In this document: positions 17,008 through 25,573 of the stretch, in pieces
Position numbering within the stretch: the stretch's first letter is position 1
How the letters are laid out: each line of letters opens with the position of its first letter
Origin: Candidatus Sulfotelmatobacter sp.
Lineage (GTDB): Bacteria; Acidobacteriota; Terriglobia; Terriglobales; Acidobacteriaceae
Length of the DNA: 62,212 nt
Assembly: GCA_030039165.1 (NCBI GenBank)
Contig: JASHQM010000121.1
Span: 1-62,212, forward strand
Direction: 5' to 3'
Translations under genes and position numbers: made by a program
Notes under the pieces: model-generated
Database searches by the model: none
The model's input: the letters and a program-made list of their open reading frames with translations, nothing else
Told to the model about the DNA's origin: nothing

Positions 17008-18219
17008 CTAGAAAGAAAAACGGGACTCTTCCCCAAGTGGAATAGAATGACGCACCCACCGCATAGTGTCAAGGTAGAAACTCAGGTTGTGCAGAGTGTT
17101 CAAGACCTGGGCCAGCATTTCATTAGAAGCATAAAGATGGCGCAGGTATGCCCGCGAGTACCGCTGGCAGACCCGGCAGCCGCAGTTGGGATCGAGTGGG
17201 TTGGGATCTTCGGCGTAACGCGCCTGCTTGATCGAGATCTTCCCTTCTGAAGTAAATAGCAGCCCGTGGCGGGCGGCCCGCGTGGGAAGCACGCAATCCA
17301 TCATGTCAACGCCGAGGCTGGCGTACTCGATGATCTCCTCGGGTGTCCCTACGCCCATGAGGTAACGTGGCTTGCCTTTGGGAAGATGCTCCAGAGTGGC
17401 CTCGACCACTTCCCGCGTTCGCTGGCGCGGCTCACCCACGCTCAACCCGCCAATGGCATAGCCGGGAAACCCGATCTCGACGGTGCGCTCGGCGGATTCC
17501 TTGCGCAGCGCCAGATCCATGCCGCCCTGGACGATGCCGAACAGGGATTGGGTATCTGCACTCCCGCTTTTTTGCACGCTGTCATTCCGAACGTTTTCGA
17601 AGGAAATGCGAGGAAACTGGTTTTCTAACCCTGCTCGCGACCCGGGACTCAGGACTCGCGACTGCCAAGGAACTTCGTGCTTGTGATCTTCAAAGTACCT
17701 CTTGCAGCGCGCGGCCCAGCGGAGGGTGAGTTCCATCGAAGCTTTGGTGCGCGCGCGATCCGCCGGGTACTCGGTGCATTCATCGAACGCCATGATGATG
17801 TCTGCGCCCAAACCGATCTGGGCCGCGATCGCGCTCTCGGGGGTAAAGAAGAGTGGAGAACCATCCAGATGCGAGCGAAACGCGACTCCCTCTTCGCTAA
17901 CTTTACGCAGTTCATTCAGGCTGAAGACCTGGAACCCGCCGGAATCAGTCAGGATCGCTCGCCGCCAGGCCATGAATCTATGTAACCCTCCGAATCGGCG
18001 CACTATTTCCACGCCCGGGCGCAGAAAAAGGTGATAGGTATTGCCGAGAAGGATCTGAACTCCAAGTTCTTCGAGAATTTCCTGTGGCACTCCCTTTACA
18101 GTTGCCGCAGTGCCGACCGGCATGAATACGGGCGTTTCGATCGCGCCATGGGGAGTGAGCAGGCGACCGAGGCGGGCGGCGGCGCCGGAAGAAGCCCTGA
18201 TCTGAAAGTCCATCGACAC
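17008..18219 (-). CDS. tgt: Queuine tRNA-ribosyltransferase with an in-frame insertion
   Basis: 403 residues. The enzyme exchanges guanine 34 for the queuine precursor preQ1 in GUN-decoding tRNAs. Seen: TDSGGFQVFS with Asp92, LFGIVQGG, GVDMMDCVLPTR with the nucleophile Asp, and a zinc site of clustered cysteines (CGCRVC) plus a histidine. Between the helix ending at about residue 181 and LFGIVQGG (about 226) lies a roughly 40-residue stretch that ordinary Tgt proteins lack; its DNA resembles intergenic repeats. The start is GTG 18219 or ATG 18213. Confidence 0.95.
   Translation of the reverse strand: MSMDFQIRASSGAAARLGRLLTPHGAIETPVFMPVGTAATVKGVPQEILEELGVQILLGNTYHLFLRPGVEIVRRFGGLHRFMAWRRAILTDSGGFQVFSLNELRKVSEEGVAFRSHLDGSPLFFTPESAIAAQIGLGADIIMAFDECTEYPADRARTKASMELTLRWAARCKRYFEDHKHEVPWQSRVLSPGSRAGLENQFPRISFENVRNDSVQKSGSADTQSLFGIVQGGMDLALRKESAERTVEIGFPGYAIGGLSVGEPRQRTREVVEATLEHLPKGKPRYLMGVGTPEEIIEYASLGVDMMDCVLPTRAARHGLLFTSEGKISIKQARYAEDPNPLDPNCGCRVCQRYSRAYLRHLYASNEMLAQVLNTLHNLSFYLDTMRWVRHSIPLGEESRFSF
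17581..17610. repeat. Diverged GTCATTCCGA-type repeat inside tgt
   Basis: The sequence opens GTCATTCCGAACG and continues TTTTCGAAGGAAATGCG, a diverged copy of the dispersed GTCATnCnGAGCG..GCGAAGGA repeat seen elsewhere in the window. It lies within the extra segment of tgt. About 35 bases further (17641-17668) a second low-complexity piece reads GGGACTCAGGACTCGCGACT, also like intergenic filler. Confidence 0.45.
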
Positions 18220-18235
18220 GAATTGTTTCGAACCT

Positions 18236-19078
18236 CTAACCCGCGCGGTTGAACAAATCCTCGGCGGGAAGAAGAGCGTTCATCGACCCGGAGCGAAAGC
18301 CTTCCAGATCGAGAGTGACGAATTTGAATCCCAAGGCTTTGAAAATCCGGCTGAACTCGGCCGCCATGTGCAGATCGAAGGCACGCCACATCTCCTCAGG
18401 TGCAACTTCGATGCGGACAATCTCCCCGTGGTGGCGCACTCGAAACTGCCGGAATCCCAGAGTGCGAAGGGCGTCCTCGCCTTTTTCTACGATGGCGAGA
18501 GAGTCGCGGGTCACCGGGCGGCCGTACTCGATGCGTGACGACAGGCAGGCCGAGGCGGGTTTATCCCAGTTGCGCAACCCGGCGTTGCGTGCAAGCGAGC
18601 GAATGTCATCTTTGCCAAGGCCGGCATCACGCAGCGGCGCGACGACATCATGCAGACTCGCCGCTTTCTGACCGGGACGGAAGTCGCCCTGGTCGTCGCG
18701 ATTGACGCCGTAGGCTATGGCATCAAAGCCGCGGGTGGCGCGCAGACTCTCCATCAGAGTGAATAGCTCGTCCTTGCAAAAGAAACAGCGCCGCGCGTCG
18801 TTGCGGATGTACTCGGGGCGATCAATTTCCGCAGTGGCAACTACCTCTAGAGGAATCGATTGCTCGCGCGCAAAGGCAATAGCGTCAGCGAGCTGGGTGC
18901 GCGCCAGGCTGGGTGAGTCGGCGACGATAGCCAGCATGTTATTCCCGAGCACGTTATGAGCAGCCCAGGCCAGGTAAGCGGAATCGACGCCACCGGAGTA
19001 AGCGACGAGCAGGCGGCCCAAGGCGTGTAGATGGGACTCGAGGACGGCGTATTTGGCTTGCAGCTCTGGAGCGGGCAT
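18236..19078 (-). CDS. larE: ATP-dependent sacrificial sulfur transferase LarE-like
   Basis: 280 residues from MPAPELQ; a frame open further upstream reads as Arg-rich non-coding sequence. The PP-loop AYSGGVDS (about 26-33) activates the substrate with ATP. Cys178 in KPASACLSSR aligns with the cysteine that LarE of Lactobacillus gives up as sulfur donor; a CFFC pair is also present. LarE builds the nickel-pincer cofactor of lactate racemase, but larB and larC are not in this window, so the target here is open. It lies 16 bases before tgt. Confidence 0.85.
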   Translation of the reverse strand: MPAPELQAKYAVLESHLHALGRLLVAYSGGVDSAYLAWAAHNVLGNNMLAIVADSPSLARTQLADAIAFAREQSIPLEVVATAEIDRPEYIRNDARRCFFCKDELFTLMESLRATRGFDAIAYGVNRDDQGDFRPGQKAASLHDVVAPLRDAGLGKDDIRSLARNAGLRNWDKPASACLSSRIEYGRPVTRDSLAIVEKGEDALRTLGFRQFRVRHHGEIVRIEVAPEEMWRAFDLHMAAEFSRIFKALGFKFVTLDLEGFRSGSMNALLPAEDLFNRAG

Positions 19079-19134
19079 GTAGACATGGTAGCAGGGCGGG
19101 AAGGGCGTTGGGCACGAGCCCGCCCTTACTCTTC

Positions 19135-21672
19135 TCAATACAGCCGCTCTTGCGGCCGCAGGCTGCCGACGCCGCCGATGTTCGCGAGAGTGAAACTGAA
19201 ACGCAGCAGGTTTTCGTTGCGCACATTTGCAACCGTATAAGTTCGGTACTCCAGCGTGACGCCGCAACAATCCCAGTTGTATGTGGTCTGGACGCTGACG
19301 AACTGCAATTGGTGGCTATCCGCGTCGAAGCCGAAGCTGCCCGCGGCGCTGAACCCTCGCTTTACCAAGCGGCCGTATCCCAGCGCGGCGCGAAATTGAT
19401 TGAAGCGCTCCGGCGTGGCCAAATTTGAAGATGCCGCCCCAGTCTGGACGGGAATTTCCAGTAGCGCGTCGCCTCCGCCGATCGTCACCTGGCCAATATG
19501 GTAGTTCGCCAGAATCGTGCTCGCATTCACCTGCGTATTCTGGAAATCGTAATCGAGATCCCATTCCGCGTCTGTCCGCTCGCTGGTTTCTACGCGCAAG
19601 CGCGAGATCAGTGGGGAGAGATGCCGCGGCTGAGTGAGGAAGGCAATGCCGGTCAGATCTTCCGTGGTGGTGAATACGTTTCGCTCCCCGGGCACCAAAG
19701 CCCCGCCGAACGTTGGATCAAGAAAATATTTCTGTGCGAATTCCCAGCTGACCAGCTCGCGCACAGAAGGTTGATTCGGGCACGAAGTAGTCTGCAGCAG
19801 GTTCGGATGCTGCCAGGGAATGATGCCCTCCGGCGCCGGACCGCCAACGATCAGGCCGGCCATCACAGCGGTGCAGTCCTCCGGCTTGGGCGACTTTGCC
19901 TTCGCGTACAGCCGGGTTACGAACCCGTACTCTACCTCGTGAGTGTCGCTGAGGATGTCCCTCTCGTCGAACTTCAAAATCTTCGAATAGTCATTTACGC
20001 CCGTCACGAAACGATAGGTGGCGAATGGTTCGATCACATGTTTCCATTTTCTTCCCAAAAATTCCTTGTCAAACACTCGCTCGAGGGGCGGTGGGCGCAG
20101 CTCCACTGCGGTTTCGAGGGCCTGTCGATTAATCGGGTCGCTCACCGCCTGCCCGGGATTGTTTCCAATCTCGCCGACCAGGCGTTGGGTGTAATAGGTG
20201 TCATGCAGCGTCAGGGACGATCGAAGCTGCCATCCGCGCAGCATGAGCGGCATCGAAATTTGAGGATTCAAATCGAAGCGTCCTACCAGCGTACTCGTCC
20301 TGAAAGCCGGGGAACAGCTTTGCAGGTTGGCTGATAGAGTCGCGCACACCTGCGGTTCGCTGCGCGACAGCCCGGTTCCTGATGCATCAAACGACCAGTA
20401 CAACGGCAGGCGGCCCAGCCGCTGGTCGAAACTTGAGCCATCAAAGCTGGGAGCATGCAGAATGGTAATCACTTGCCCAGGAGTCGTACTGAGAAAGTTC
20501 TGGTAGCGCTCCACAAATCCATTGAAGTTGAAGCCATTCTCAGACTTCGAGAGAAACGCCTGCGACTTCACCTCCGAGTAAGCGGCCTGGCTGAAAATCT
20601 CGTTAAAGGCCAGCCGGAAAAGAAACGAACTCAAATAATCGATGCTGGTCACGCCCCGGAAGCCCAAGAAGTTACCCGCCGAATTGAGCCGCACATTTTC
20701 GCCGCCTTCTTTCACCGGCGGCGTGCCGATTCCGCGGTCGATCACCCCGAAGTAGTTCAGATCGAGGAACGAAGTTTCGCTGGGCCGCGCCCGGAACTCG
20801 CCCCGCTGCGACCAGCCCCGTAAAGAGTAATATTCCGCGCCCAGCGTGGCATCCATCATGCGATTGATCGCCCAGTAATACGAGTCGCTCACGGTGTATC
20901 CGTACGCCGAGGAGTGCGCTACCGATGGCATGAGAAATCCGGAGGTGCGAGCCTGTTTTTCCACCGGATGCGTTACATAGGGCAGCCAAAGCATGGGAAT
21001 TCCATGCAAAAGAAATGCGCTGCGGTAGATTTTCGCGTTTCCGCCAACTTCGACGCTGATTTTTCTCGCCCCAAATTGCCACATCGGGTGCGGAACTTGG
21101 CAGGTCGTGATGCTTCCATCGTAAACCAGATAGTGATCGGAACTGGTTTTCTCGACCAGGCCTCCGGTAAACGCAAAAGGCGACGTAGATGTCAGAATTA
21201 CCCGGTTTTCGCGCAGACTCATACCGGTCGTTCCGGTCGCGTCGTAGAAGCGCCCGGTTTCGAGATCGAAGTTGTAGTTCCCGCGCGAGGCACGAATGTG
21301 ATCGTCATTGGGACCTCCGTCGAGGGCGAAGTGTCCCGTCGCCGTGACTTCTTTTGTGTCGGAGTTGTACGTCGCATCATCTGCCTTCAGCACGTAGGTT
21401 CCGTAGTAAATCTCGACGGCACCGTGCAGTTTGTAAATTCCGCCCTGCTCCTCCTGTTCGATCGCACAAATGGTATGCACATCTTCTCCGTTTTTTTTCT
21501 GCTCTGCTGCCGCACGCGCACAAGGAGTTTCAGCCCCGCTCGAGTCTTTATCGCTTTCCTGCGCGACAGCAATGGTTTCCACAGGCGGCAACTGGCTGGT
21601 AACTAAAGGAGGGATCAGAAGCAGATGACAAAGCGCCGCTGCCGTGATAAGGAATCTGTTGCGAAGAGTCAT
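19135..21672 (-). CDS. lptD: LPS-assembly protein LptD
   Basis: About 845 residues from MTLRNRFLITAAALCHLL, which gives a signal peptide; an in-frame ATG at 21732 adds 20 residues. An N-terminal OstA/LptA-like domain (about 70-200; IYKLHGAVEIYYG, DATYNSDTKEVTATGHF) precedes a long beta-barrel with the LptD motif YVTHPVEKQARTSGFLMP. It inserts lipopolysaccharide into the outer leaflet together with LptE. Its presence marks the organism as having an LPS-type outer membrane. It heads the minus-strand envelope block. Confidence 0.93.
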   Translation of the reverse strand: MTLRNRFLITAAALCHLLLIPPLVTSQLPPVETIAVAQESDKDSSGAETPCARAAAEQKKNGEDVHTICAIEQEEQGGIYKLHGAVEIYYGTYVLKADDATYNSDTKEVTATGHFALDGGPNDDHIRASRGNYNFDLETGRFYDATGTTGMSLRENRVILTSTSPFAFTGGLVEKTSSDHYLVYDGSITTCQVPHPMWQFGARKISVEVGGNAKIYRSAFLLHGIPMLWLPYVTHPVEKQARTSGFLMPSVAHSSAYGYTVSDSYYWAINRMMDATLGAEYYSLRGWSQRGEFRARPSETSFLDLNYFGVIDRGIGTPPVKEGGENVRLNSAGNFLGFRGVTSIDYLSSFLFRLAFNEIFSQAAYSEVKSQAFLSKSENGFNFNGFVERYQNFLSTTPGQVITILHAPSFDGSSFDQRLGRLPLYWSFDASGTGLSRSEPQVCATLSANLQSCSPAFRTSTLVGRFDLNPQISMPLMLRGWQLRSSLTLHDTYYTQRLVGEIGNNPGQAVSDPINRQALETAVELRPPPLERVFDKEFLGRKWKHVIEPFATYRFVTGVNDYSKILKFDERDILSDTHEVEYGFVTRLYAKAKSPKPEDCTAVMAGLIVGGPAPEGIIPWQHPNLLQTTSCPNQPSVRELVSWEFAQKYFLDPTFGGALVPGERNVFTTTEDLTGIAFLTQPRHLSPLISRLRVETSERTDAEWDLDYDFQNTQVNASTILANYHIGQVTIGGGDALLEIPVQTGAASSNLATPERFNQFRAALGYGRLVKRGFSAAGSFGFDADSHQLQFVSVQTTYNWDCCGVTLEYRTYTVANVRNENLLRFSFTLANIGGVGSLRPQERLY

Positions 21673-21750
21673 CGGAACAAGATTGCCGGAGCCAGGTGGT
21701 GCAAGAGCCCGAGAAGATGCGCGGACGTCCATGTGGCAGCAGTCGTCGTG

Positions 21751-21779
21751 AACTTAGCACGGCTGCGCCATGGGAAGCA
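21751..21779 (-). promoter_or_regulatory. Candidate promoter of lptD
   Basis: On the minus strand TTGCTT (21774-21779) and TAAGTT (21751-21756) are 17 bases apart, and TGC directly before the -10 makes it an extended -10. Transcription would begin near 21744, upstream of both candidate lptD starts. Confidence 0.4.
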
Positions 21780-21880
21780 AAACGTCCACGTTTTTTGATT
21801 CCAGCGGAGAGTCACCGGTTATCCGGCGCAACAAATCCTGGTTAACTGGATGGATGTAATGAAGCCGAGTAAACCAACTC

Positions 21881-22873
21881 ATGCCCTGCCCGCGGTGTGG
21901 TGAAATCTGCCGGTGTTTGGAAGACGGACAAAACTCCGCCCCATGCACGCTTGAAGACTCATCCTGGCGTCAGGAGGTTGCGGCCCGCCTCAGCCGTTAT
22001 CAGGCGCGGCGCAAACCCCGTCCGCCACGATATCCTTCGCTGAGACTAACCTTCGAAGACTCGGGGTCGTTTCCGAACTTGGATTCCGACCCGCCGCTTC
22101 AGCCGATGGTCGGGAATTCATATCAATCGCTCGCTTTAGAGAGGTTTGCCGAAAAACTCCGCCCAGCCATCAACCTCGAACCTGCGGTCGCTAACCTAAC
22201 GCTTGACTTCGGAAATGATGCCCTGCTGAGTGCTCCGGGCGCGACCCCGCCGTCTGCAAAATCGAAAATCATCGAGTTCCCGCGCTCCTGTATGCCAGCG
22301 CCCGCGCGGCTCGACGAACTGGCTGAGCCGGTTGTCGGTCAGCCCCGAATTTTGGAAGCTCCCGAGTTTGTTCCGTCGCCTCCGGCTCTGGGCGGCATCA
22401 CGATCGAGCCGGCAGCGCCTCGGGAGAGCGAGAGACGCCCTGGAATAGATGTCCCCCTGTTGGGCGCACCTCCCGAGCGCCGCATTCTCGCGGCTTCCAT
22501 GGATGCTCTTATCATTTCAGTGGCGTGCTCGCTGTTCGGGTTCATCGTTTGGAAGCTGACCTCCGTCCGGCCGCCAGTTGTTCAGTTGATCGGGGTCGCC
22601 GCGGGCCTTTCTGCCATCCTCTGGGCTGCGTACCAATATCTGCTGGTAGTTTATTCGGGGGCAACACCCGGTTTGGTCCTGGCCCGGTTACAACTCTCGC
22701 GCTTTGATGGCAGCCTCGCAAGCCGCGGGCTGCGCCGCTGGCGTGTTCTCGCGTCCTTTCTTTCGGCCGCCTCGCTAGGTATGGGCTATTTGTGGCTTTT
22801 TCTCGACGAGGATGCGCTCTGTTGGCACGACCGAATCACGCACACGTATCTGGCGCCGAAAAAGCGATCTTAG
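21881..22873 (+). CDS. RDD-domain membrane protein with cysteine-rich head
   Basis: 330 residues. The start MPCPRCGEICRC holds a CPRC..CRC cluster that could bind zinc. A long Pro-rich disordered region (about 45-205) follows, then an RDD domain (about 208-325: RRILAASMDALIIS, two or three membrane helices, TPGLVLARLQLSRFDG, and WHDRITHTYL). RDD proteins are thought to be small-molecule or ion transporters, mostly uncharacterised. Its stop overlaps that of the convergent epimerase gene by three bases. Confidence 0.82.
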   Translation: MPCPRCGEICRCLEDGQNSAPCTLEDSSWRQEVAARLSRYQARRKPRPPRYPSLRLTFEDSGSFPNLDSDPPLQPMVGNSYQSLALERFAEKLRPAINLEPAVANLTLDFGNDALLSAPGATPPSAKSKIIEFPRSCMPAPARLDELAEPVVGQPRILEAPEFVPSPPALGGITIEPAAPRESERRPGIDVPLLGAPPERRILAASMDALIISVACSLFGFIVWKLTSVRPPVVQLIGVAAGLSAILWAAYQYLLVVYSGATPGLVLARLQLSRFDGSLASRGLRRWRVLASFLSAASLGMGYLWLFLDEDALCWHDRITHTYLAPKKRS

Positions 22874-23772
22874 TCTTTGCCTCTCAACAGCTCTTCCAGC
22901 GATGCCCCTAACTCGCGGAACCGGAATGGATATCCGCTTGCGACGAGCTTGCCCGGTTCTACCTTTTGGCTGCCAAGAACAATTTCTTCGCCCATCTCGC
23001 CAAATACCGTTTTCACGATGAAAGCTGGCACGGGGAAAATCGCCGGCCGCGAAAGCACATTCGCCAGAGTTTTCGCGAACTCCGCATTTCGCACCGGAGC
23101 CGGCGCAACCATGTTCACCGCGCCTTGTACGAGGTCGTTCTTGAGAATATGATGAATCGCTCCCACCATATCGTGCACGTCGATCCAGCTCATCCATTGC
23201 CGCCCATCACCGGTGCGCCCACCAAGGCCCAACTTGAATGGCAGCAGCATGGCTCCTAATGCACCTCCCTGCGGGCTCAGGACGATGCCCGTGCGAAGAT
23301 GCACTGTACGAATATCCGCTTGTACTGCGGGGGTTGTCGCTTCTTCCCATTGCTGACAAACTTCTGCCAGAAAACCCTTGCCTGGCGCGCTTTCTTCGGA
23401 CAGCGGTTCGTCGCCGCGGTTCCCGTAATATCCGATCGCCGAGCCGCATACAAAGACCTGCGGCTTCTCTTTCGCGTCTGACAAAGCTTGAGACAAATGC
23501 AGCGTGCCGGCGACCCGGCTGTTTCTAATCATCGCTTTCTTGGAATCGGTCCAGCGCCCAAAAATACTTTCACCCGCGAGATGGATGACGGCATCGAACC
23601 CTGATACGGATTCGGGTGCGATTGATTGTGCCGGATCCCATGAGATTTGCGTATTGTCCGCAGCCTGCCCTCGCACCAGGCGCACGATGGAATTTCCTGT
23701 GCTTTTGAGGGACGGCAGCAGCGCGGCGCCAATCGGTCCCGAGACTCCACTCGCCAGGATTCGCAGACCCAT
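22870..23772 (-). CDS. TIGR01777-family NAD(P)-dependent epimerase
   Basis: 300 residues from MGLRILASG. An extended short-chain dehydrogenase fold: nucleotide-binding loop ASGVSGPIG near the N-terminus, VIHLAGESI (about 75), SAIGYYGNRGDE with the catalytic-type Tyr, and the C-terminal DUF1731 segment (about 250-300). Relatives include YfcH and chloroplast SulA-like proteins; the substrate is unknown. Monocistronic as far as can be seen. Confidence 0.87.
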   Translation of the reverse strand: MGLRILASGVSGPIGAALLPSLKSTGNSIVRLVRGQAADNTQISWDPAQSIAPESVSGFDAVIHLAGESIFGRWTDSKKAMIRNSRVAGTLHLSQALSDAKEKPQVFVCGSAIGYYGNRGDEPLSEESAPGKGFLAEVCQQWEEATTPAVQADIRTVHLRTGIVLSPQGGALGAMLLPFKLGLGGRTGDGRQWMSWIDVHDMVGAIHHILKNDLVQGAVNMVAPAPVRNAEFAKTLANVLSRPAIFPVPAFIVKTVFGEMGEEIVLGSQKVEPGKLVASGYPFRFRELGASLEELLRGKD

Positions 23773-23932
23773 GATTCTCAATGGGACTCTACCAGTTCCA
23801 GCAGCAGGGAACAAACTTCGTTTGAGTTGAAGAGTTGAAAAGTACGCATAGCTACGTTTGATGTAAAATCATGGGGCGCACCCATCTGGGATTTCGCGAG
23901 TCGATGTTTGGCGAAATTGCAGATTTCCTCGT

Positions 23933-24009
23933 CGGGACGTGGCTCAGCCTGGTAGAGCACTCGCTTGGGGTGCGAGGGGTCGGCAGTTCAAATCTGCCCG
24001 TCCCGACCA
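23933..24009 (+). tRNA. tRNA-Pro, anticodon GGG
   Basis: A full cloverleaf can be drawn: acceptor CGGGACG/CGTCCCG, D arm GCTC..GAGC, anticodon stem CTCGC/GCGAG with loop TTGGGGT, T arm GGCAG/CTGCC with loop TTCAAAT, discriminator A and an encoded CCA (24007-24009). The anticodon GGG reads CCC and CCU. A loose -10 (TAAAAT at 23864-23869) lies about 64 bases upstream. No terminator is evident downstream. Confidence 0.97.
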
Positions 24010-24036
24010 TTACTCCTACAAGAACGCGGGTGAAAG

Positions 24037-24059
24037 AGATCCTTCGCTGTGCTTAGGAT
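24037..24059 (-). repeat. Copy of the GCGAAGGATC repeat after tRNA-Pro
   Basis: Read on the minus strand this is ATCCTAAGCACAGCGAAGG followed by ATCT, close to the copy at 27731-27754. It lies 28 bases past the CCA of the tRNA. Confidence 0.5.
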
Positions 24060-24250
24060 TTCGGCAGGGCTCCCGCTCCTCCATGATTGTTGGGCAGTGA
24101 GCTCCAGCCCGTTTTGCCCCGAACCAAGAAAATCACTTCTTAGCGCGCCGGTTTTTCCTCCACAATTACGCCAAGTTCTAGCGCCACGCTCGTCGGCGTG
24201 CTCGTCACGATCTTTCCAGTTGATCGTAGTTCACACTCGGGGGATTTCTT

Positions 24251-24454
24251 ATGTCCGGGCAAGTTATTCTGTATTTCGACGATCAATCCGACGCGCTGCG
24301 TTTCGCTTTGGCCGCGGGATCGGTGATGGCAGGCGACCGGGCTAACGTCACGGAAAATCTGGTGAAAGAAACCGCCCGCGTCAGCCGCATCCGCCTGGAT
24401 GCCGCCAACGCTGGAAAGGCGGAGAAGGCGAAAAAGCCCGAACGCGTCGTGTGA
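24251..24454 (+). CDS. Small hypothetical protein, 67 residues
   Basis: The start MSGQVILYFDDQSDALRFALAAGSVM is followed by a Lys/Ala-rich tail (KAEKAKKPERVV). A GGGGGA element lies about six bases before the ATG. The first half is compact and folds plausibly as strand-helix; the tail could touch nucleic acid. I do not recognise a family. The good ribosome site and the lack of a better frame support it as real. Confidence 0.6.
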   Translation: MSGQVILYFDDQSDALRFALAAGSVMAGDRANVTENLVKETARVSRIRLDAANAGKAEKAKKPERVV

Positions 24455-24627
24455 CGTCAAAACTTCTGCACGGCACTGGAAGATCAGCTGTAAATCTTCC
24501 AGGGATGGACAGATATCAGCGCGGACGAACGCATATCCATTGAACCAGAAAATCCGTGGAATCAGCGTGTAGGGCGAATTGTGTTCGCCAGATGAGGTTT
24601 GTCACGAAGAACCTCGCCGGAGCGATC

Positions 24628-25032
24628 CTATCCCGTCTTGCGCGCGGAAAGCATATTCAGGATTTCGCGCAGGCCCTGCCGGATGTGCTGAATCTCAGAA
24701 GACGATTGTGTGGGAAACGGAATCGCCGTCTGACCTTTCTCTATTTTGGTCTCCGAGCGGAGTTGTTGGCGCGCGCCCGCAATGGTGAATCCCTGCTCGT
24801 AAAGCAGTTTCTTAATGTGCAGCACGTTTTCCACGTCGCGCCGCCGGTACATGCGCTGGCCGGTGCTGCTCTTCACTGGCTTGAGTTGCGGGAACTCGCT
24901 TTCCCAGAAACGCAGCACGTAGGCAGGGAGGCGGCATAACTCGGCCACTTCGCCGATACGAAAGTAGAGTTTGTCAGGAATATAGGTTTCGTCGGACTTA
25001 TTCTTGCCTGTGTTCTTTTTTCTGGCAGTCAT
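24628..25032 (-). CDS. MerR-family transcriptional regulator
   Basis: 134 residues from MTARKKNTG; an in-frame ATG 32 codons earlier (25128) precedes less protein-like sequence. A basic lead ([11 protein letters not shown]) is followed by a winged helix-turn-helix of MerR type ([24 protein letters not shown], then [14 protein letters not shown]) and a short coiled-coil. No C-terminal sensor cysteines are present, so no metal or redox ligand can be proposed. The upstream sequence carries a strong terminator and a tiny lysine-rich ORF. Confidence 0.88.
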   Translation of the reverse strand: MTARKKNTGKNKSDETYIPDKLYFRIGEVAELCRLPAYVLRFWESEFPQLKPVKSSTGQRMYRRRDVENVLHIKKLLYEQGFTIAGARQQLRSETKIEKGQTAIPFPTQSSSEIQHIRQGLREILNMLSARKTG

Positions 25033-25149
25033 CTCGGCCCCCAAGGCAGCCCGCGCCGCAGTCTGTTTTCCCAATTGTGACACAGCGCAAGCACTCGACG
25101 GTGAGAATTTCAAAACGGAGTTTTTCAAATTCGTGCCAGCCCTATTTCT

Positions 25150-25190
25150 AAAAGGAAAGGCCTTCCAGGAGGTGCTTCTCCCGGGAGGCC
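25150..25190 (-). terminator. Strong rho-independent terminator
   Basis: On the minus strand the stem GGCCTCCCGGGAG (25178-25190) pairs with CTCCTGGAAGGCC (25159-25171) across a six-base loop, with 13 positions, one mismatch and one G-T pair. TTTCCTTTT follows. It ends a transcript 40 bases after the stop of the tiny lysine-rich ORF and before the MerR gene. Confidence 0.8.
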
Positions 25191-25230
25191 GGTTGAACTC
25201 GTTATTTGCGAACCATCGTTTCGCAGACGG

Positions 25231-25272
25231 TCAGTGCTTCTTTTTCTTCTTTGCCTTCTTCTTGGTTGCCAT
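25231..25272 (-). CDS. Tiny lysine-rich ORF, 13 residues
   Basis: The peptide is MATKKKAKKKKKH, eight lysines in thirteen residues. GGAGG (25280-25284) lies seven bases before the ATG, the best ribosome site in this part of the window. A strong terminator follows 40 bases after the stop, so ORF and terminator form a compact unit. It could be a real basic micropeptide, a leader peptide controlling read-through into the MerR gene, or part of a small RNA. It is too short for ordinary gene finders. Confidence 0.5.
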   Translation of the reverse strand: MATKKKAKKKKKH

Positions 25273-25560
25273 GAAGGTTCCTCCGTGAACGATTTTCCCT
25301 TGCAAAGGTTACATACGACGGGCCCGAATGCTTCGCGCAACCCAATATCTAGTATGGGAAGCAGCTTTTACCCAAAATATTGCGGCACTTGGAATGCAGT
25401 GTCAACAAAATTCTGCTGTGGCATAGCGGAATTTTCCACAGGGCAGTTCGGAAAGGCCTGCACTGCCGAAAGCAAATTCCTCACGTGCGCCCGGGTGAAT
25501 GCGGAATGGAGCACGAGCGGCTCGCGCTGATCAGCGAGTTTGAAAAGTCGCACCCTCTGC

Positions 25561-25566
25561 TACACT
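25561..25566 (+). promoter_or_regulatory. Extended -10 hexamer of the hydantoinase B gene
   Basis: TGC-TACACT ends seven bases before ATG 25574 (four before GTG 25571). A TTGAAA lies 15 bases upstream of the hexamer. Transcription should begin at about the ATG, giving a leaderless mRNA. Confidence 0.4.
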
Positions 25567-25573
25567 TCGCGTG

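Noticed and set aside
21776..21796. AAAACGT-CC-ACGTTTT followed by T residues, terminator-like
   Set aside because: The loop would have only two bases and the stem is AT-rich; it also lies in the lptD promoter region.
24049..24345. Plus-strand frame of 98 residues after tRNA-Pro
   Set aside because: Overlaps the better-supported 67-residue ORF at 24251, lacks a ribosome site and reads as low-quality protein.
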